Source of the DNA: Centropus unirufus
Lineage: Eukaryota; Chordata; Aves; Cuculiformes; Centropidae
DNA: 64,000 nt
Direction: 5' to 3'
Assembly: GCA_013397695.1 (NCBI GenBank)
Contig: VYZI01000018.1
Coordinates: 4,631,523 to 4,695,522, forward strand
The notes below the pieces were generated by a model, which ran no database searches, was not told the origin of the DNA, and worked only from the letters and a program-made list of their open reading frames with translations. Numbering within the stretch: the first letter of the stretch is position 1; each line of letters begins with the position of its first letter. A program made the position numbers and the translations under genes. Of the stretch, positions 23,147 through 37,021 are shown piece by piece.

Positions 23147-26100
23147 GTTTCATCCCTGGTTAAAAAAAATAATCATATTGAACACGTGTGATTTTTAACA
23201 CTTTAGGAGAACTGCTACCAGCATTTGTGTGCAAAGGAAAAGGGAAGAACAGACTGCAAACAGCTTTGATGCAGCCTTACCTTTCACTGTTACTATAACA
23301 ACTACCCTACCACATAGATTGTCCAGAAAATGATGCATGGCACTCCTGAACCAACATAATATTTATTGATGCCTCCCTGCAAGAACCTGTTGTGGACAAA
23401 CATGTTTTTCCTTAAAACAAACCAATCTAGTGTCATTGCCTGCTTTTGTTCTGATTAATTAAACCATGAAAAAAAAAATCCAGATTTTCTAAATGCATTA
23501 ACATTTCCTCATACCAGAAGACAATGCTGACAAAATAAAATCTAATGCAAAATTGTTATAGACTGAGTCCTAGGGATTATTGAAGAAAAATTTTAGGGAG
23601 TGAGCACTTCCATGTACTGTGATAACAAGGCAGCATTTACAGGAGTATGTTCACACATTACATAGAATCAGATTTGCCAAACACATACCACGAAGGCCTT
23701 CAGCTTAAACTGAAACTGCCTCTTCTTGAACTCAAGCAATACATACCTAAATAAGTCTGCCATGGGTGAAAGGCCCATTGCACAGAACATGGTAACACGA
23801 CATTCCTGTGACAGACATGAATCTCTTACAGCACAAAAACATAAAAGGACAATATCTCCTGTGATCATCAATATTGTAAAAATCTAGATTTTAAAAGAAA
23901 AAAATGTAAACATTATTGGAAAAAGCTGAAGTTGTAAAGTGAATTAGGACTTCTGTTTCCACATCCTAATTTCTTGAGCTTCAGAAAATAGAACAGTGAT
24001 GTTTTAACAACAGCTGCCATTTACTTTATGCCTCTATAGCAAAAAGTACATATGAATGCAACCACTTTGATTACAAATCCATACCCACAAGACCTTAATG
24101 CTAAAAACGTTCAAGCTGAAATTTCTTTAGGAAGAACTTTCTCCTTTCACCCCACCCACATCAAGCCTCACACTTCTCTGGGCTTTGAAATGAGTGGCTT
24201 CTGGCTGTGAAAAGCTTAGCAATGCCATCTCCAGAGGGATCCTCAGCCTATTAGAGACCTACTGATTACAAACACTGCGTGATTTCTGCCACCAGCTGGA
24301 GAAAACTTCTCAGTAGTTGAATCAGTTCCACACAGACAAGCGAAACAGCCCACACCAGATGCTGAAAAATTACACTTTGGCAATTTACTGAATGGGGAAC
24401 ATCTTAGACACAGCTATTTGGGATTGCATACAAGCTATTTAAGGAATGACTACATCAACAAGCACATAGTACTCTACCAAACCTTGTTTTGCCTAGCTGG
24501 AAACAGAAAGAACACAAAGCAAAAGCTAAGGACAACTTATTCAAACTAGTCTTGGGCTGAAAATAGGAGCATAACATGAAGTTGGGCTTTTTTAAGCAGA
24601 GGTAATATACAAACTTAAAATATATCTCGTAAAAGCTGACCAACCAAGACAAACAGCAGGGTATAACAAAAAAAATAAATAAAATTAACAGGCTTCAGCC
24701 ACTGACAGGGTTGTTTTTTTTTTCATTTATCCATGAAAAGAGATACTCTATCAATAAAATACATTTCATGGATTCCTTCATAGCACCTGGATTTTTCTAA
24801 TTGAAAAGCTTTAGTAGACAGCACAAATAAAATCAGACCAGGCATCACAGATTAACTTAGATGGCAGTCAGGCAAATGTGGAAAATAACATATATCTACA
24901 TTTAAAGAAAATATTTCCCTGTAAAACAGACACTATAAACCATGATTACATACAATCACCCCTTACCAGTATCCTTAAGACAAACCAACTAAAAACATTG
25001 TTTGATATAAAAGATAATGTAGAAGAAATAATGTTTATGAACAGTGCACAAGTAATTTTTCCCCTGTGAACTACAGTCTTCCAATTGTATGCATTGGCTC
25101 TAAGCCTCTCCAAAAAAACTGAAAATTGTGCAGTGTCCTAGAAGTTTGACTGTGATCCTCATGTTGTGAAAATAAAACAAAACCCACAAACCTGATAATA
25201 AATAAATAATCGGAAAGTATTTATTTTATATGATACCTGTCTTTCTCAGAAATTATAGGGACAAGAAGAACTCGTAAGCAAGAAAGGAGTGCTGGAAATA
25301 GCTTTACAATTACTGTTCTATTTTCAGTTCTGCCTTACTTAACTTCTACACTACAGTGATTTGGCTGTTGTCTTCCAACATGCACCTTTTTCCACCTCAG
25401 AGTAAAATATGACATGCATGGAGGTTTTGAAATTATTAAGAGCCTCAGTCCAGCCTTTTGCTTTCTAAAAGTCATGGTATGCAGTATTAGACATTGTATG
25501 CAGTACTAGTTTTTAATCCTAATATATCTGGTGGGGACAGAATAGCAATACCAGTCAATACTAGCGAAGCAAAATTGAATGCACGGCTTCCACACGAACA
25601 GTTCATGCACAGGGCTAATTTTTGCACTGTTCTGTTTGTCTGTCCCCTCTTGTGAAACAGCTGGTTCACTCTCGTCTGGCATCCGCACACTCCGTGGAAG
25701 AATAAGAAAGCCATATTCAAAACGAAGGGATTTCACTATTTGTAAGAAGCTCAAAATTGCCTCCATACTAAATGGATAAGTAATCGGAGGGCAAAGCTGA
25801 CATTATCAGCGACTGCTTCACCCAGCCACTACAGCCCCTACTCCGTTGGCAGGTGATGCTCATACCCAGCCAGCTATCCAAGGAGCAATTGTTAGAGGAA
25901 TTAATGAAGCACTGAAAGGCACAGGAAAATCAATAGTCAGAACAGCTTCCTCTGCTAGTCTCCTCCTGGTGCTTCTCCTCGCTAGGTTAAAACAAAGAGG
26001 ATGTCAATATCTTGAAATGAAGCATACAAAAAGAATCCATCAACACACCACCCTGTAACTGTTCTCAATTGGGCTCAGAAAAAGAGACTGCAGGATGTGA

Positions 26101-26811
26101 TGTGCATGCTTCTTTGGGGGATAAAAGTCAGTGATGGAAGGAGATGAAGGATAAAAATATGTTCAAAAGCTGTTATTGATGCTATACAGCTTATGAACAA
26201 AAAGAACCGTACTTTAACTGATCCCATTGTTTCACTAGGCCAACATACAGGAAAAATAGGACAGTTCGCCATAGAACTGCTATTATTTATAGATGAAAGA
26301 CAGATTGCTGAAAAGACTCCTGCTAAACTCAGTTCACAGAACAAATTTCTGCTGAATATGCAAACCATGAAAGTGACTCTGTGGCTATTCAAAATGAAGA
26401 TGGAGAGGATATAACTGGGAAATATGTTCTCCCTTTCCAGACACCCCAACCTAAACTTTTTAAACTTTTTACCAATTGTGCTTACATTCACTCTTTTTGT
26501 CTACATGAAGCCCTTTAAATTCAGGATTATTTTCATTATCTTCTTCCCTTCTGCATTCTTTACATAGATGGACTTTTAATTATGTATTATCAGCCACAGG
26601 GCCAGAATAGAGTGCTAAGCAGTGGCAATGGATTGTACTGGAACACTAGTTCTGAGGAAAGAATTATGACTGTTCTCTTGTCTTGTCTATGCTTCCAGTT
26701 CATCACAGCATGAAACACAACCCCATTCCTACTATCAACCATAATAAACTGCCCAGCAGCTACTGGCATCACGGCAGAGAAATCTAAACTCTGTTTTTAT
26801 AAACTGTACAT

Positions 26812-27181
26812 AGAGCAGCTAAAGTCACTTGGTCTCATCAGCCTCGAGGAAACTGAGGGGAGACTTTATTTCAGTTCACTGCTTCCTCAGAAGGGGAGGA
26901 GGAGTGGGCACTGGTTTCTTTTCTCTGGCAACCAATGATAGGACCCGAGTGACTGGCAGGGAGATGTGCCAGGAGAGGTTTAAGCTGGATGTTCAAAAAT
27001 GTTTCTTCACTCAGAGGGTTGTGGAGCACTGGAACAGGCTCCCCAGCGAAGTAGTAATGATGCCATGACTGACAATACTCAGGAAGGATTCGGACAACGT
27101 CCTTGAACACTTGGTGGGAATGGAATTAGACTCAATGATCCATGTAGGTCCCTTCCAACTGAGGAAATTCTATGATTCTAA
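26812..27181 (+). mobile_element. CR1 LINE 3' end (divergent subfamily), plus orientation
   Basis: About 370 bp carrying the CR1-type block CAGAGGGTTGTGGAGCACTG followed by AACAGGCTCCCCAG, then GGTCCCTTCCAACTGAGG and the terminal octamer-like ATTCTATGATTCTAAG. It differs from the other copies in the CTTGAACACTTGGTGGGAATGG segment, so it looks like another, older CR1 subfamily. Frames are broken. Confidence 0.85.
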
Positions 27182-29284
27182 GTTATTTTACTCCAGAGCC
27201 ATTTAGCACCTCATTCTGTGGCTCCCAAGTAAGTGCCAGAACACTCTCAATAAAATTCTGTCTTCCATGGTGTTCAAGTTACACCACTGGTGTCTTGGGC
27301 CCTTCATAACTGCGTCTCCCTCAAAAATTTCTTCTGCTTTCCAGGAATTCGTTCTTGTGAATGTGAGAAGGAAGTTTCTTCTCACTAACACTGATCCGGG
27401 ACTTTGCCATTTGCCGTCTACAACAGTCACACCAGTTTGCTTCACCTCGAGCTATTTTCTAGTCAAACAGGACTTGCAAACAGTGTAATATTAACCTTAA
27501 AGAGATGTGCATAGAATGTGGACATACACCTTAAGTTTAATTTAAAACTGCCTCAATCTACTGCATAATCAAGAACAGAACAAGTAGGCACTGGGATTTT
27601 CTAGGGTAGGAAGGTCTTAAGGACAATGGTAAGCTCAAGCCACTCCATCTTCTTTAATAAAAATGATCTCTAGTACTCCAGAAAGTTTCTTGGTTCTCTG
27701 ATTCTTCAATCTAATCTTCATTGATGTCAATGGTTTGATATTACTAAGCAAATATATTTCTGTTAAAATCATTCAATCGCACTCACAGGGCTCCATAGAT
27801 ACAACAAGCTTCATTCCGGTCTACCCTTGTGGAGCTTCTCTAGTTGAATATGCACAAGACCTATAGGTATAGTGAAAAGATTTGTAAACACTAATTCATA
27901 AAACTAAGAAAGCCATAAAGCAGCTTGTTTCATGAGCAGCGAAAGTAATGAATTTCATAGCTTTGCATTTTTTAAATTCCTCCCATCATAAGAATTATCA
28001 TTCTCTCTTTCCTCTGCTACCCCCAAAAGACAAAATCTGCTGTGGCTAAGCTGGATTTGTTAGCATACGGGTGCAACAGCCAAAGAAAAATGTATCAAGG
28101 ACAAAATTCATCCTGTATCCTTCTAAAAGGGGACACAGCTTGTGGTACTTTCCTCTAGTCGGACACAGATTTTTATGAAAACTGTAAGAAATTATTTATT
28201 TGGGGGATTTCTACTTCTCTGACAAATCTGGATGCAATCTTCTGTGAGAAAGGATTTTCTCACAAAACTTGAAAAGATGGTTTCAGTAAGACTCAACATA
28301 AATATCCTAAGATCACTGTTGACATTGGAAGGCAAGCAAAATATGGTCAAGCCAAGGCTTACAAAGACTGCGTAGTTCTCAGAGGTGACTAGCAAAGCAA
28401 ACCTACCCTTTTGACTAACATGCAAGAAATAGTTTTCACAAAATTAGCAAAACGTATTATTAATGGAAGACTTGTACTTCCAAGGTTTCTGAGAGGCGCT
28501 ACATATTTAAGAAAACTTACAGTGTAAGTTGGATCAACAGAGAAAATTGTATTCAGTGTTGAAAGAGTGAATACTTTCCTGAAATTCAAACTATTGTAAA
28601 TACGGAGGAAAAAAAAAAATCAGTTCTATATATTCAACTCTGAGGACTAAATGTTTAAAAAAATTATGCACCTAGTCAGTTACTATGAGACAATTCATAA
28701 TTATTAAGTTATGACTGTAACAGTGAAAACCCAAAAGACCCAACAATATTAAGAAAAATTAAAGACCAGATTCAAACATCTGAAAGCCAGTTAAGACCAA
28801 TAACTCCAACAGGTAGTCCCAATCAGTGGCATCTCTATTGCAAAAATGCTATTTATATTAGCCATCTAAATAGACTTCCAACAAGCAAAATACATTAAAG
28901 CAGTTACAAATTACTAACAGCTTGCACATCAGTTTCACCTCAGGCCGAGAACTCTGTGCTAAAATGAAGTTTATAATCCCATGAGCCCATTCAGTTACAA
29001 ACTGCAGGTGGCAAATCAAGCAACTATGAGCTACAGTCCCTATGTGTGAAAAATCAATACCTGTGCTTTTCTCTGCAGAAATTTAACAGGGCAAACCAAA
29101 TGCATCTGTTGGTGTTAAAATGGAAGAATGAAGGGCTATAACAGAATTATGACCCTTAGATCAAACCAGGCTCTTCACTGCAGTCTAATCAGAAAAGCCT
29201 GATAGGCTTTGTGTCCAGATGAAGAAAAAGAAATCTAAGACAGATGTAGGATAAACTTGGGAAAAAAATAACGGCGAACTTACA

Positions 29285-29461
29285 TTAGCGAACTATTTTC
29301 TGAAACCAGCTTATCTTATATTGGATTTTTGTCCCAGTAAGGATATCGGAATTCTTCAGGACTAAGGCAGCTTCCTCACAGGGAACGCTTGTATTTGCCA
29401 GTGCTGCACTTAATTCTGCCTTCTTCATACTGGTTCCCATGCCCAGTACTAGATAGACCAT
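29285..29461 (-). other. Unrecognised 58-codon open frame ending at a strong splice donor
   Basis: The minus-strand frame starts MVYLVLGMGTSMKKAELSAA and ends at TAA (29285-29287), with gtaagt at 29283-29278. I recognise no family. It might be an untranslated exon whose last bases, ...GCTAAT, would supply the AT of the split MYO3B start codon. Without transcript evidence this is only a candidate; other AT|gt sites exist in the interval. Confidence 0.15.
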
Positions 29462-31648
29462 ACAGTGTGTGTTAGCTTAAGACGCTGTGATGAAGGGTAC
29501 AGATAAACTGGTTCAATCCTAGCAGCTTTGCTTCATTAATACTAAAGATCATCGTGACACTAATTGATCCTGAGCCTGATCTAGTTATCAAGTCTTTTAC
29601 ATGCAGGAGCTGAAGAAGTAAAGCCACTTAGTCATCCACAGAGAGTGAGCAACAACTGCTTAATTTTTTGAAGGGATCTTCCTATTGTTTCACAATATAT
29701 CTAAATTGTATAATGTGATCAATCATAATCCATCGCTATAGGTCTCTAGTATTACTTTTACAGCAGTTTTATGCTAATGAGGATTTTTAATAAGCACACT
29801 CTCCTTTATCCGAAAGAAAAATAATAATAAACTGTTAACCACGATACAAAGAACATCTCTTAGTGCTGACAATTACCCTTGCTTAAGATGAAGTATTTTC
29901 ATCAGTGAGCTAGTTGTTATGCATTACCAGCATGTGTGCAGTAGCCTAGCGTGACACCAATTTGCATAATTTCTCTTCTCTAACATGCTTCAAAAAATAA
30001 TAATAGGCATATGAGATAGAATCCATTAATATTAAGCTTCCTTCAGTAGCTGTCTTCCTGGAGCAGTTATCAAAAGAACCTTTAAAGAATTAAGTTTAAT
30101 AAATTAAAACGGTATTATTCAGGTTATGCTATCTGGGCCTCTAACAGTCTAAGTCGAGTTCAGTAACAAAGACCAAGGTGAATCCACAAGCAATTGATTT
30201 GACATCTACCTATCAAAAAAAGACTGACAAAATATGGCAGGACAATGGCAGCGCCCACCACTGCTCATAGTGAATTACTGAACTTGAAAATCAGGGATTT
30301 GGGGGTTCAGACAGGTAAGAGAAAATGACAGTGATTCGCATAGAAGTAGCTCAGTGCTGTTCTGCCTCTATACGGTATTTAATAATGCCTTCATCTAGAC
30401 AGAGGAACAAAACCAGCTTTTTTTTTTTTCTGATCTGAACCCAAGAAAGACCTTGCCATTTGTTAATATTTAATGCAAGCAGAAAGCCTAAACATATTTA
30501 TAAACTCTGATGGAAAGGTTTTTTTCAGAAAAAGGTGAAAATCTTTTTCCACAGTATATGTTTTAGGCATTTGTATATGCTGACTTGCATAGCAAATAAT
30601 GTTTCTGCAGTACTCTGATTCTTTCAGCTATTCATCCAGTTAAGAGTCTCGCTTTATAACCTCAAAGGGTAATTTAGACCTTGTTGCACTTCACAATGTG
30701 TTCTGACGTGTGGGAGTGTTCCGGAGATTTATTGGAACTTAAATTAGTTATAACAACCAATAAGATCTGATTTGTCTTTACCATCACAAAAGAGAAGATG
30801 CCTGAAAAGTCTGTGCAATTTGAATCTAGGCCTAATGTCCACTAATACAAAAACACATTACCAAAATACTCAGCTATGCCATTGAGGCAAAAGGCATGGG
30901 CACCCCAGGAGAAACAACAGATGCCAATATGGACACAAGCAAAAATCCTCAGAGCTTGCTCCTGCCAAGTATTTCACACTAAGAAGGACTAATCAATTTC
31001 AATTCCTACTGATTCGGGGGATTTGAGGGAGATTAACACCTCCAAGAGCTGTCATCTTGAAGAGAGAACAAGTTAATGACAACAACAAAATTGGCCATGA
31101 ACTTTCAGAATAGAATTTAAACACAGAATAAAGCAGCAAACCGGCTTCTTTTCCCAGATTAACTCTTGGGCTGCTACAGGTGCTCCTGAAGGAAGTTCAG
31201 AGAATGTCTGAACTGAATTTACAGAGACAACATGACACATAAGGATGCCATATCCTGCACTGAGTACAGCAGCCATGACCTGCAATAAGCAGCCCTTAGC
31301 AGATCATTAGCATCAATGCAGATTTCTTTTTCGTATTTTTTAGTTTCTGGAACAGCTCTGTGTTCAATTACCATGGGCCTTCAGAACTTGGAATAGGAAA
31401 ACATTTTGTGATACCATTCAACAAACCAAAAAATAGAGAGAAAATAGATAATTTGCTTAGAAGTCACCACAAGCAGCACTGAACTGAGAATCATTTAAGG
31501 CTTTCACCATAAAATTAAGTAAATTAGATCGTACACAAAATAGGAAGCACTATCCTTGTGTTACATTTTTAACAATGCTTTAACTTACCGACATTATTGT
31601 ATCATGTCCTACAGCAAAGGGTCATTTCTCCTCACTGAGGACACCCAG

Positions 31649-32096
31649 TGCAAACAACCCCAGCTCCTCTCTCCCTGTTTATCTCTGTTGAAGCAGGAAG
31701 TAGCTACTAAAAGAGCAAAGCTCCAAGCAAGAATAGGAGCACGAGGAGTGTGATATTCCATTTTGCTCCAGAGCAGGATTCCAATTGAAAGTTCCAATTT
31801 ATTAAGTAGAGACAAGCAAGTAGCAGCAAATACGCCAGAGCCTCTTGCTCCACCAAAAACGCGCACTGAGACAAAGCAGCAACTTTTATGGACCAGCTTA
31901 ATACATATTCATAGTGGGCGTGGTCTTCCCTGCCCTTGGGCTGCGCCTGCGTAGTGGTTCTTCTAGAAACTTCTGGAAGCTTCTCCAATGTTCGAGAGCC
32001 TCTGGGCAGTGAGCAAGTCCCTGGCTGCCCATGTGCGGCCACAGACACTCCTTGTGACAAACAGGCTGCACCAAGACACACAGCCAACACCTTGCA
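31649..32096 (-). mobile_element. Endogenous retrovirus 3' LTR, minus orientation
   Basis: This 448-bp unit begins (minus strand) TGCAAGG directly after a polypurine tract GGAAAGGGGGG (32107-32097) and ends ...GTTTGCA, giving TGCAA/TTGCA inverted ends. Internally it has a TATA-like CATAAAAG at 31890-31883 and the poly(A) signal AATAAA at 31803-31798, spaced as expected for U3-R-U5. The adjoining tract identifies it as a 3' LTR. The other end of the provirus is not seen, so no target-site duplication can be confirmed; the 6 bp just outside are ACCCAG (31643-31648, plus strand). The 160-codon open frame across it (31707-32189) is not a host gene. Confidence 0.78.
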
Positions 32097-32107
32097 CCCC
32101 CCTTTCC
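32097..32107 (-). other. Retroviral polypurine tract
   Basis: GGAAAGGGGGG on the minus strand lies immediately 5' of the LTR's TG. This is the expected primer site for plus-strand DNA synthesis and is the main evidence that this is the 3' LTR. Confidence 0.7.
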
Positions 32108-32580
32108 GATGGACCTCCCCATTGCTGCGTTTGTCAATTTCAGATCGTAACTTTTGGACCAGGCTCTCTAATTGACTGTACATCTTCATTTATGTTCAAA
32201 TGATTCCGCACTGGGGGTCTGTCATTCCATCCAATGTTTAAATGATTTGTAACATACGGAGCCTCATACAGCTGTTCCTGTGGTGATAAACAGCTCCCTC
32301 ATCTTCCAGGTGGAGGCCTGTGTAATGCCCCTGGGCCAAAGCCCAGCTCTTTGTCTCCAAGGATTGCTGAAGGTCACCACTGAACCCCACATATCCCTCT
32401 TTTTTTTTTTTTTAAACAGAAACCACACACAGCATCCCGCGGCTGCATGTACAGTGGTCAGGGGTCACACGCCATCTTGTGGCCCCAGCGCTGCTCCACA
32501 CTGACGCGAATCACACGCCCGCATCTCACAAGGAGCAACACGGTCACTGTCACCACCCATTCAAGGAATTTATAGTGTAT
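32108..32580 (-). mobile_element. Probable remnant of ERV internal region upstream of the 3' LTR
   Basis: About 470 bp of moderately GC-rich sequence lies on the retroviral 5' side of the polypurine tract. By position it should be the 3' end of the env region. Frames are short and interrupted by stops, and a run of A (minus strand) sits near 32400-32414. Only its position supports the call; the left boundary of the retroviral sequence (around 32580) is approximate. Gag, pol and a 5' LTR are not recognisable further right, so the provirus is truncated or rearranged. Confidence 0.35.
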
Positions 32581-35500
32581 GAGTGCTGAAGGATTGTATT
32601 GTCTTATTTTAGGATGCTCCTTCCACTAGATAGCGTTATAAAGAAGGTTCATATTTCAAGTACAAACTTAGGAGAATTCAAGAGACATTCTTGACTGTAA
32701 CTCACTTCCTGTATCTCACAAATCGTATTTCATACACGCTTCAGGTTCTCCATTTACGAACTGGACAAAGTAGTACCTATCAATAGTAATACCTTGTGCT
32801 GGAAGGTGTCTCCTACCTCGGCATCCCCAGGTACATCTCTTCAGCCATTACAGCAATGTTCTGTTGCTAAAGGCCTCATCAGCTGTCCCCAGGTAACAGT
32901 GCAGAGGCAACCCGGAGGGCTAATAAGTTTTCAAGTGTCCCTGGAGGCTCAGAGCATGTGAATTTTGGCTTCTTTTGTCAGATGTGACTTTGGGGACCAG
33001 CTCAGCTACCCACAGAAGTAAGCTGGAAGCTCATTCTCCAGTGCCTTGAAACCTCCAGGCTCCACAAGAGAGTTTTTAAAGATAGGTGTGAGGTGAAATG
33101 ATACATGCACAGACTTAGCAGGGGTTCTGAAAGGCCTTTTAGTTTAGCTTTAACAAGGAACACAAGCAATGAGAACATTGTGTTCTATGACTTCACTCTC
33201 AGCTTCCTGACATCTCAAACCCTTACAGCTTTTAAGTCACTCCAACCAGTTCTCTTTTTTCTCTTCTTATAGAGCTTGTGACATCTGCCCTGAAACAATG
33301 TTGCTCTTATTTTCTAAGTCATTCCTACCAAGCTTTGCAGCAAGTTTTGTGGAAAGAAAGGCTGATTTTTCCTTTAAAATTATAAGAATCTCTTTCCTTT
33401 AATCTTCCAGCCTTCCTTGTTAGGTGGCTCCTCTTTAAATCCACTATGTGACCAAAAACTCCTACTGACGTCTAACCACCTGGTTTGAGTTTAAAACTGA
33501 TAACTGACTTGTCACACATAGTATTTAATCCTTTATTTAATACCATACACTCATCAAAATTCAATTTTTCCTCTTTGTTAGCCTTTGGTAGCAACACCAT
33601 TATTTCAATCAACCTACAGAAGTAGAAGTAAAACAGAGAAGGCAAATACAGCCCCATTCAAAATGTTGCTTCTAGTCTGAAACTTCCCAATATCAAATGG
33701 AAATCATACATTGTATACAGATTCCCTAAATTGCCCACCTATCAATATACTTGTATAATATGTATATTTCTGTAAACAGACTTTCTCACATCACTACTAT
33801 TCACACAATGGAAGGTTTGTTATCCAGCTTAGAAGAGTGATGGTGGAACAAAAAGATACTCCCTTGAGGCTGTTCCAGCAAAAACAATATATCGTGCCGC
33901 TTTTTTGGAAATTTCTATATCTGATTTATACGCTTGTGGTATCATCTGTACGAAGGTAATTTTCTATAATGAATTATTTATTTCCTGTTGTAATCAGACA
34001 TCTGAGATAGTCATAAATATTTATATGTCCAGTTACTTCACTAATGAAAACTAAACTAATTGTAAAAATGGAATGTTATCTCAGAGGCATAACAGTCTGC
34101 TCGGTCTTGGCATTAGTGAAGGCAACCACCATATGGGAAGTGACTAAGAGGTGTTGGGAGAAACTTAATCTTGGAAGCACGGTATAGGAATGGGATAAGT
34201 TATCATGAAGAAGAATTTTTTTGGTGTAACCTTGACATATTATCTCACTTTTCTCTATCACTAATTTCCCAACTTGTTAAATTTGTAATAATGTCCTCTA
34301 CCCTTTTACTCCTTAGAAATCCTAGCATTTTTCACTGGCATTCCAGGGAGATTTCCTCTTCGGCAATGGAAATATCTCTTCTTAGGCACTGAGATATTGG
34401 CCTGTGCATCTCCACGATCCTTTACAGCCTATAAGAAATGCTTTGGGCTTCTGGCTGCCTCAGAGTAGTGCAGTAATATATGTGGTTTGCTAGAACCTAT
34501 GGGCACAAATTCCTCAAAGTTAGCTGGCTGGATTGATATCATCCCTCATTCAAACCAGGTCAGCATAAACAGCTAATGAAAGTATTTATTTACTACACCC
34601 ACCATGGAAAATGCAAGGAAATGTTTACCAAGGTTTATAAAGTCACAGAAGACTAGAAATAAAACAAAACATGTCTACATCCTTCTAGACTCAGATCAGC
34701 CTTGAAGCGTCTTCTCTGATAAACTCAAAGCATGTTCTCAGCTCTCATGAGTCCGAATGCAGAATGCTACTGCAAACACGAGGAAATAACATTGCAGTGC
34801 ATGAACACCGCTTTTCTCTCATCACAGCCGAGAAAGGTCAGCCAGAAAAAGCCCACGAATTATGAAGGCTGGTGATTTTTAAATCACAAATTCATATATC
34901 ATATATTGTAAAAAAACTCATATGGCAGAGACAGGTTAGAGAAAGTCATGTTCTGCTGGACTTGTTCTCTGAAAAATAACTCTCTCTTTCAAGGACTTCA
35001 GGCCTATAGTGATTTCAGAAAATATTCACTGGCCTCCTGGAGACCAGGAACGCAAAAAGAGCAAGAAAAAATGAGGAGCTGTAAACTACGTTTCTTTATG
35101 TACCTTCAACTGCTGGATGCCAGTTCAAAAGAGGAAGAAAAGCTCTGAGATGACAGATTCTGAAACAGCTGATGTATTCAGATGTAGAAAGGAAGGACAG
35201 CGCAATGCAACAATAGCAGGAGAAATATAGTACTCCCCATAAAAAGGAAATCAATTAATTTTGTTTCACTGTGCACAATGATAATACTTAAGAAATCTGG
35301 CTGTCAAAGGATAAAGAGATAATCATGCAAGTTTACAAGTTAGAGTCCCTGACCTAATCACTATTTTTAATCTTATCGCTATCACTCTAAAGGAAACTAC
35401 CGAAGAATCCAGAATTAATCCTTGACAAGGCAATTAGATCATGTCAGCAATTGAAGTCATCCATGCCAGACCCTTATCTCGAGTGGCTGTAGTCTGACAT

Positions 35501-35742
35501 GACAAAAGTCTTCAGAAATCCAAAATATTAGGAGAAAACAGACCTGCAGCGTACCAGCATGTGAGCTCTGCCTCAAGCAAGATCAGCACGTAAAATTGCT
35601 TATCTGCAACAACCAGCACAAAATAATGCCCAGCACATGCAGAGAGACATAAGCAGCACAATGGATTATGTCATTTTGCACAAGTTTGCAATGTTAGGGC
35701 ATCTGCTTCTCTTGGAAGCTGCATTTAAAGGCCATCACTGAC

Positions 35743-35963
35743 CTGCATTTCTTAGCCCTTTTCTCTTTTTTTTCTCTCTCAAGTAATGAATTTAAAGCTA
35801 CCAAGCTGGGTAAAATAGCTGACACCTGATTTCATCGGAACACCAAGAACATTGTTAAAGAAAGTTGCTAGCTGAAGACATGTAATTAAAAATAATGGTT
35901 GCTGACTGTTGTTGCTTCTCAGCACCTTCGTGCATTTGTACCAGCACTGCTGTATTTGACTCA
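35743..35963 (+). repeat. 221-bp inverted repeat, left arm
   Basis: It is the reverse complement of 40283-40503 with three substitutions and no indel by direct alignment (218/221). The arm starts CTGCATTTCTTAGCCC and ends GTATTTGACTCA. Flanks on both sides differ from those of the other arm. There are no terminal inverted repeats or clear target-site duplications. On the minus strand it is open for 100 codons (35779-36081) without a recognisable protein. Confidence 0.95.
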
Positions 35964-37021
35964 GACTTCTTTGACTAACAGTGGTCCTTCCTTTACATTT
36001 TATTCCTGTATTTATGATTTTCAACACAACAATCAGTTTAGTTTCAAAATTGTTGTTGCACTGAGGTTGTTCTTGCCACAAAACAGAGAATCATACCTAG
36101 TACGTTTTATGTGCAAATTCCCCACCTTTCAACATATGCAAAGTATTTGTTACAAAATAACGTAAGACAGTGCAAAAATATCATTTCAATTAAATTAATG
36201 GGGGATTTCTCCCTATAAACATAATTGCAAATAATTTTTAACACTTTTCAAAAAGCACAAAAGATAGGTGGTCTTTAAATACTCTGCAAATTTTTGAAGA
36301 TATACTCTTCCTTCTTGAAGTCATTTTTAATCGCAGGAAAATGTTTTAATCATGTGCTATATCTACCATATTTATTTCATTTCATAACCTTTCCTGGGTT
36401 GCCTCTCAGATCCATTAATTCAATGCTCCATCTGCTACAGCTGTTGTGACTGCAAGTGACATTTATGTTAGGTTTGTTTCTGCAGGAGAAAATGTATTTG
36501 AAAAGGTAGTCTGACAGGTCTTTATATCCACTTCACAGGCTACACACCAGGTATAAAGATCACCCGTGTAACTATTGACAGAAACGATGAGAGAACAAGT
36601 GAAAACAACAAGATGTGCACCAAATATACCCTCTTTACAAGTGAGATAGAATTCATCTCTTATTCAACCCTCCAGTAATTTTTAAAACACAGAATGAAAA
36701 ACGTATAAGGAAACATGAAACACACGTCCAGGAAAAATGCTAACAACGGGGATTGAATATTAGATATAGGGCTTTCAATTTGTTTTCTTTTCCTTTCAAT
36801 ACAGGTTTTATACCAATTCTTCAGGGCAAATGCAAGCACATGACAAATAGCTCAGTGACAAGTTTTTTGGACATGCTACAAACATGACAGGATTGTCCCG
36901 CAGGAGGGCTGGAGTAACTGGATACTGGTTACATGGATGATATCCAGACTGCCTAGATGACATGTTGAGAGATCAGGAAGCTGAAGCAGAACAGCTTTGG
37001 CTCCCCCCATATCTCCAGGTT

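Noticed and set aside
31707..32189. 160-codon minus-strand open frame as a host protein
   Set aside because: It runs across a polypurine tract, LTR U3, TATA box and poly(A) signal, so it is retroviral non-coding sequence read in one frame.
35743..35963. Interpretation of the 221-bp unit as a solo LTR (it can be trimmed to TG...CA)
   Set aside because: No matching target-site duplication flanks either copy, and there is no TATA/AATAAA arrangement or inverted terminus beyond the two bases.
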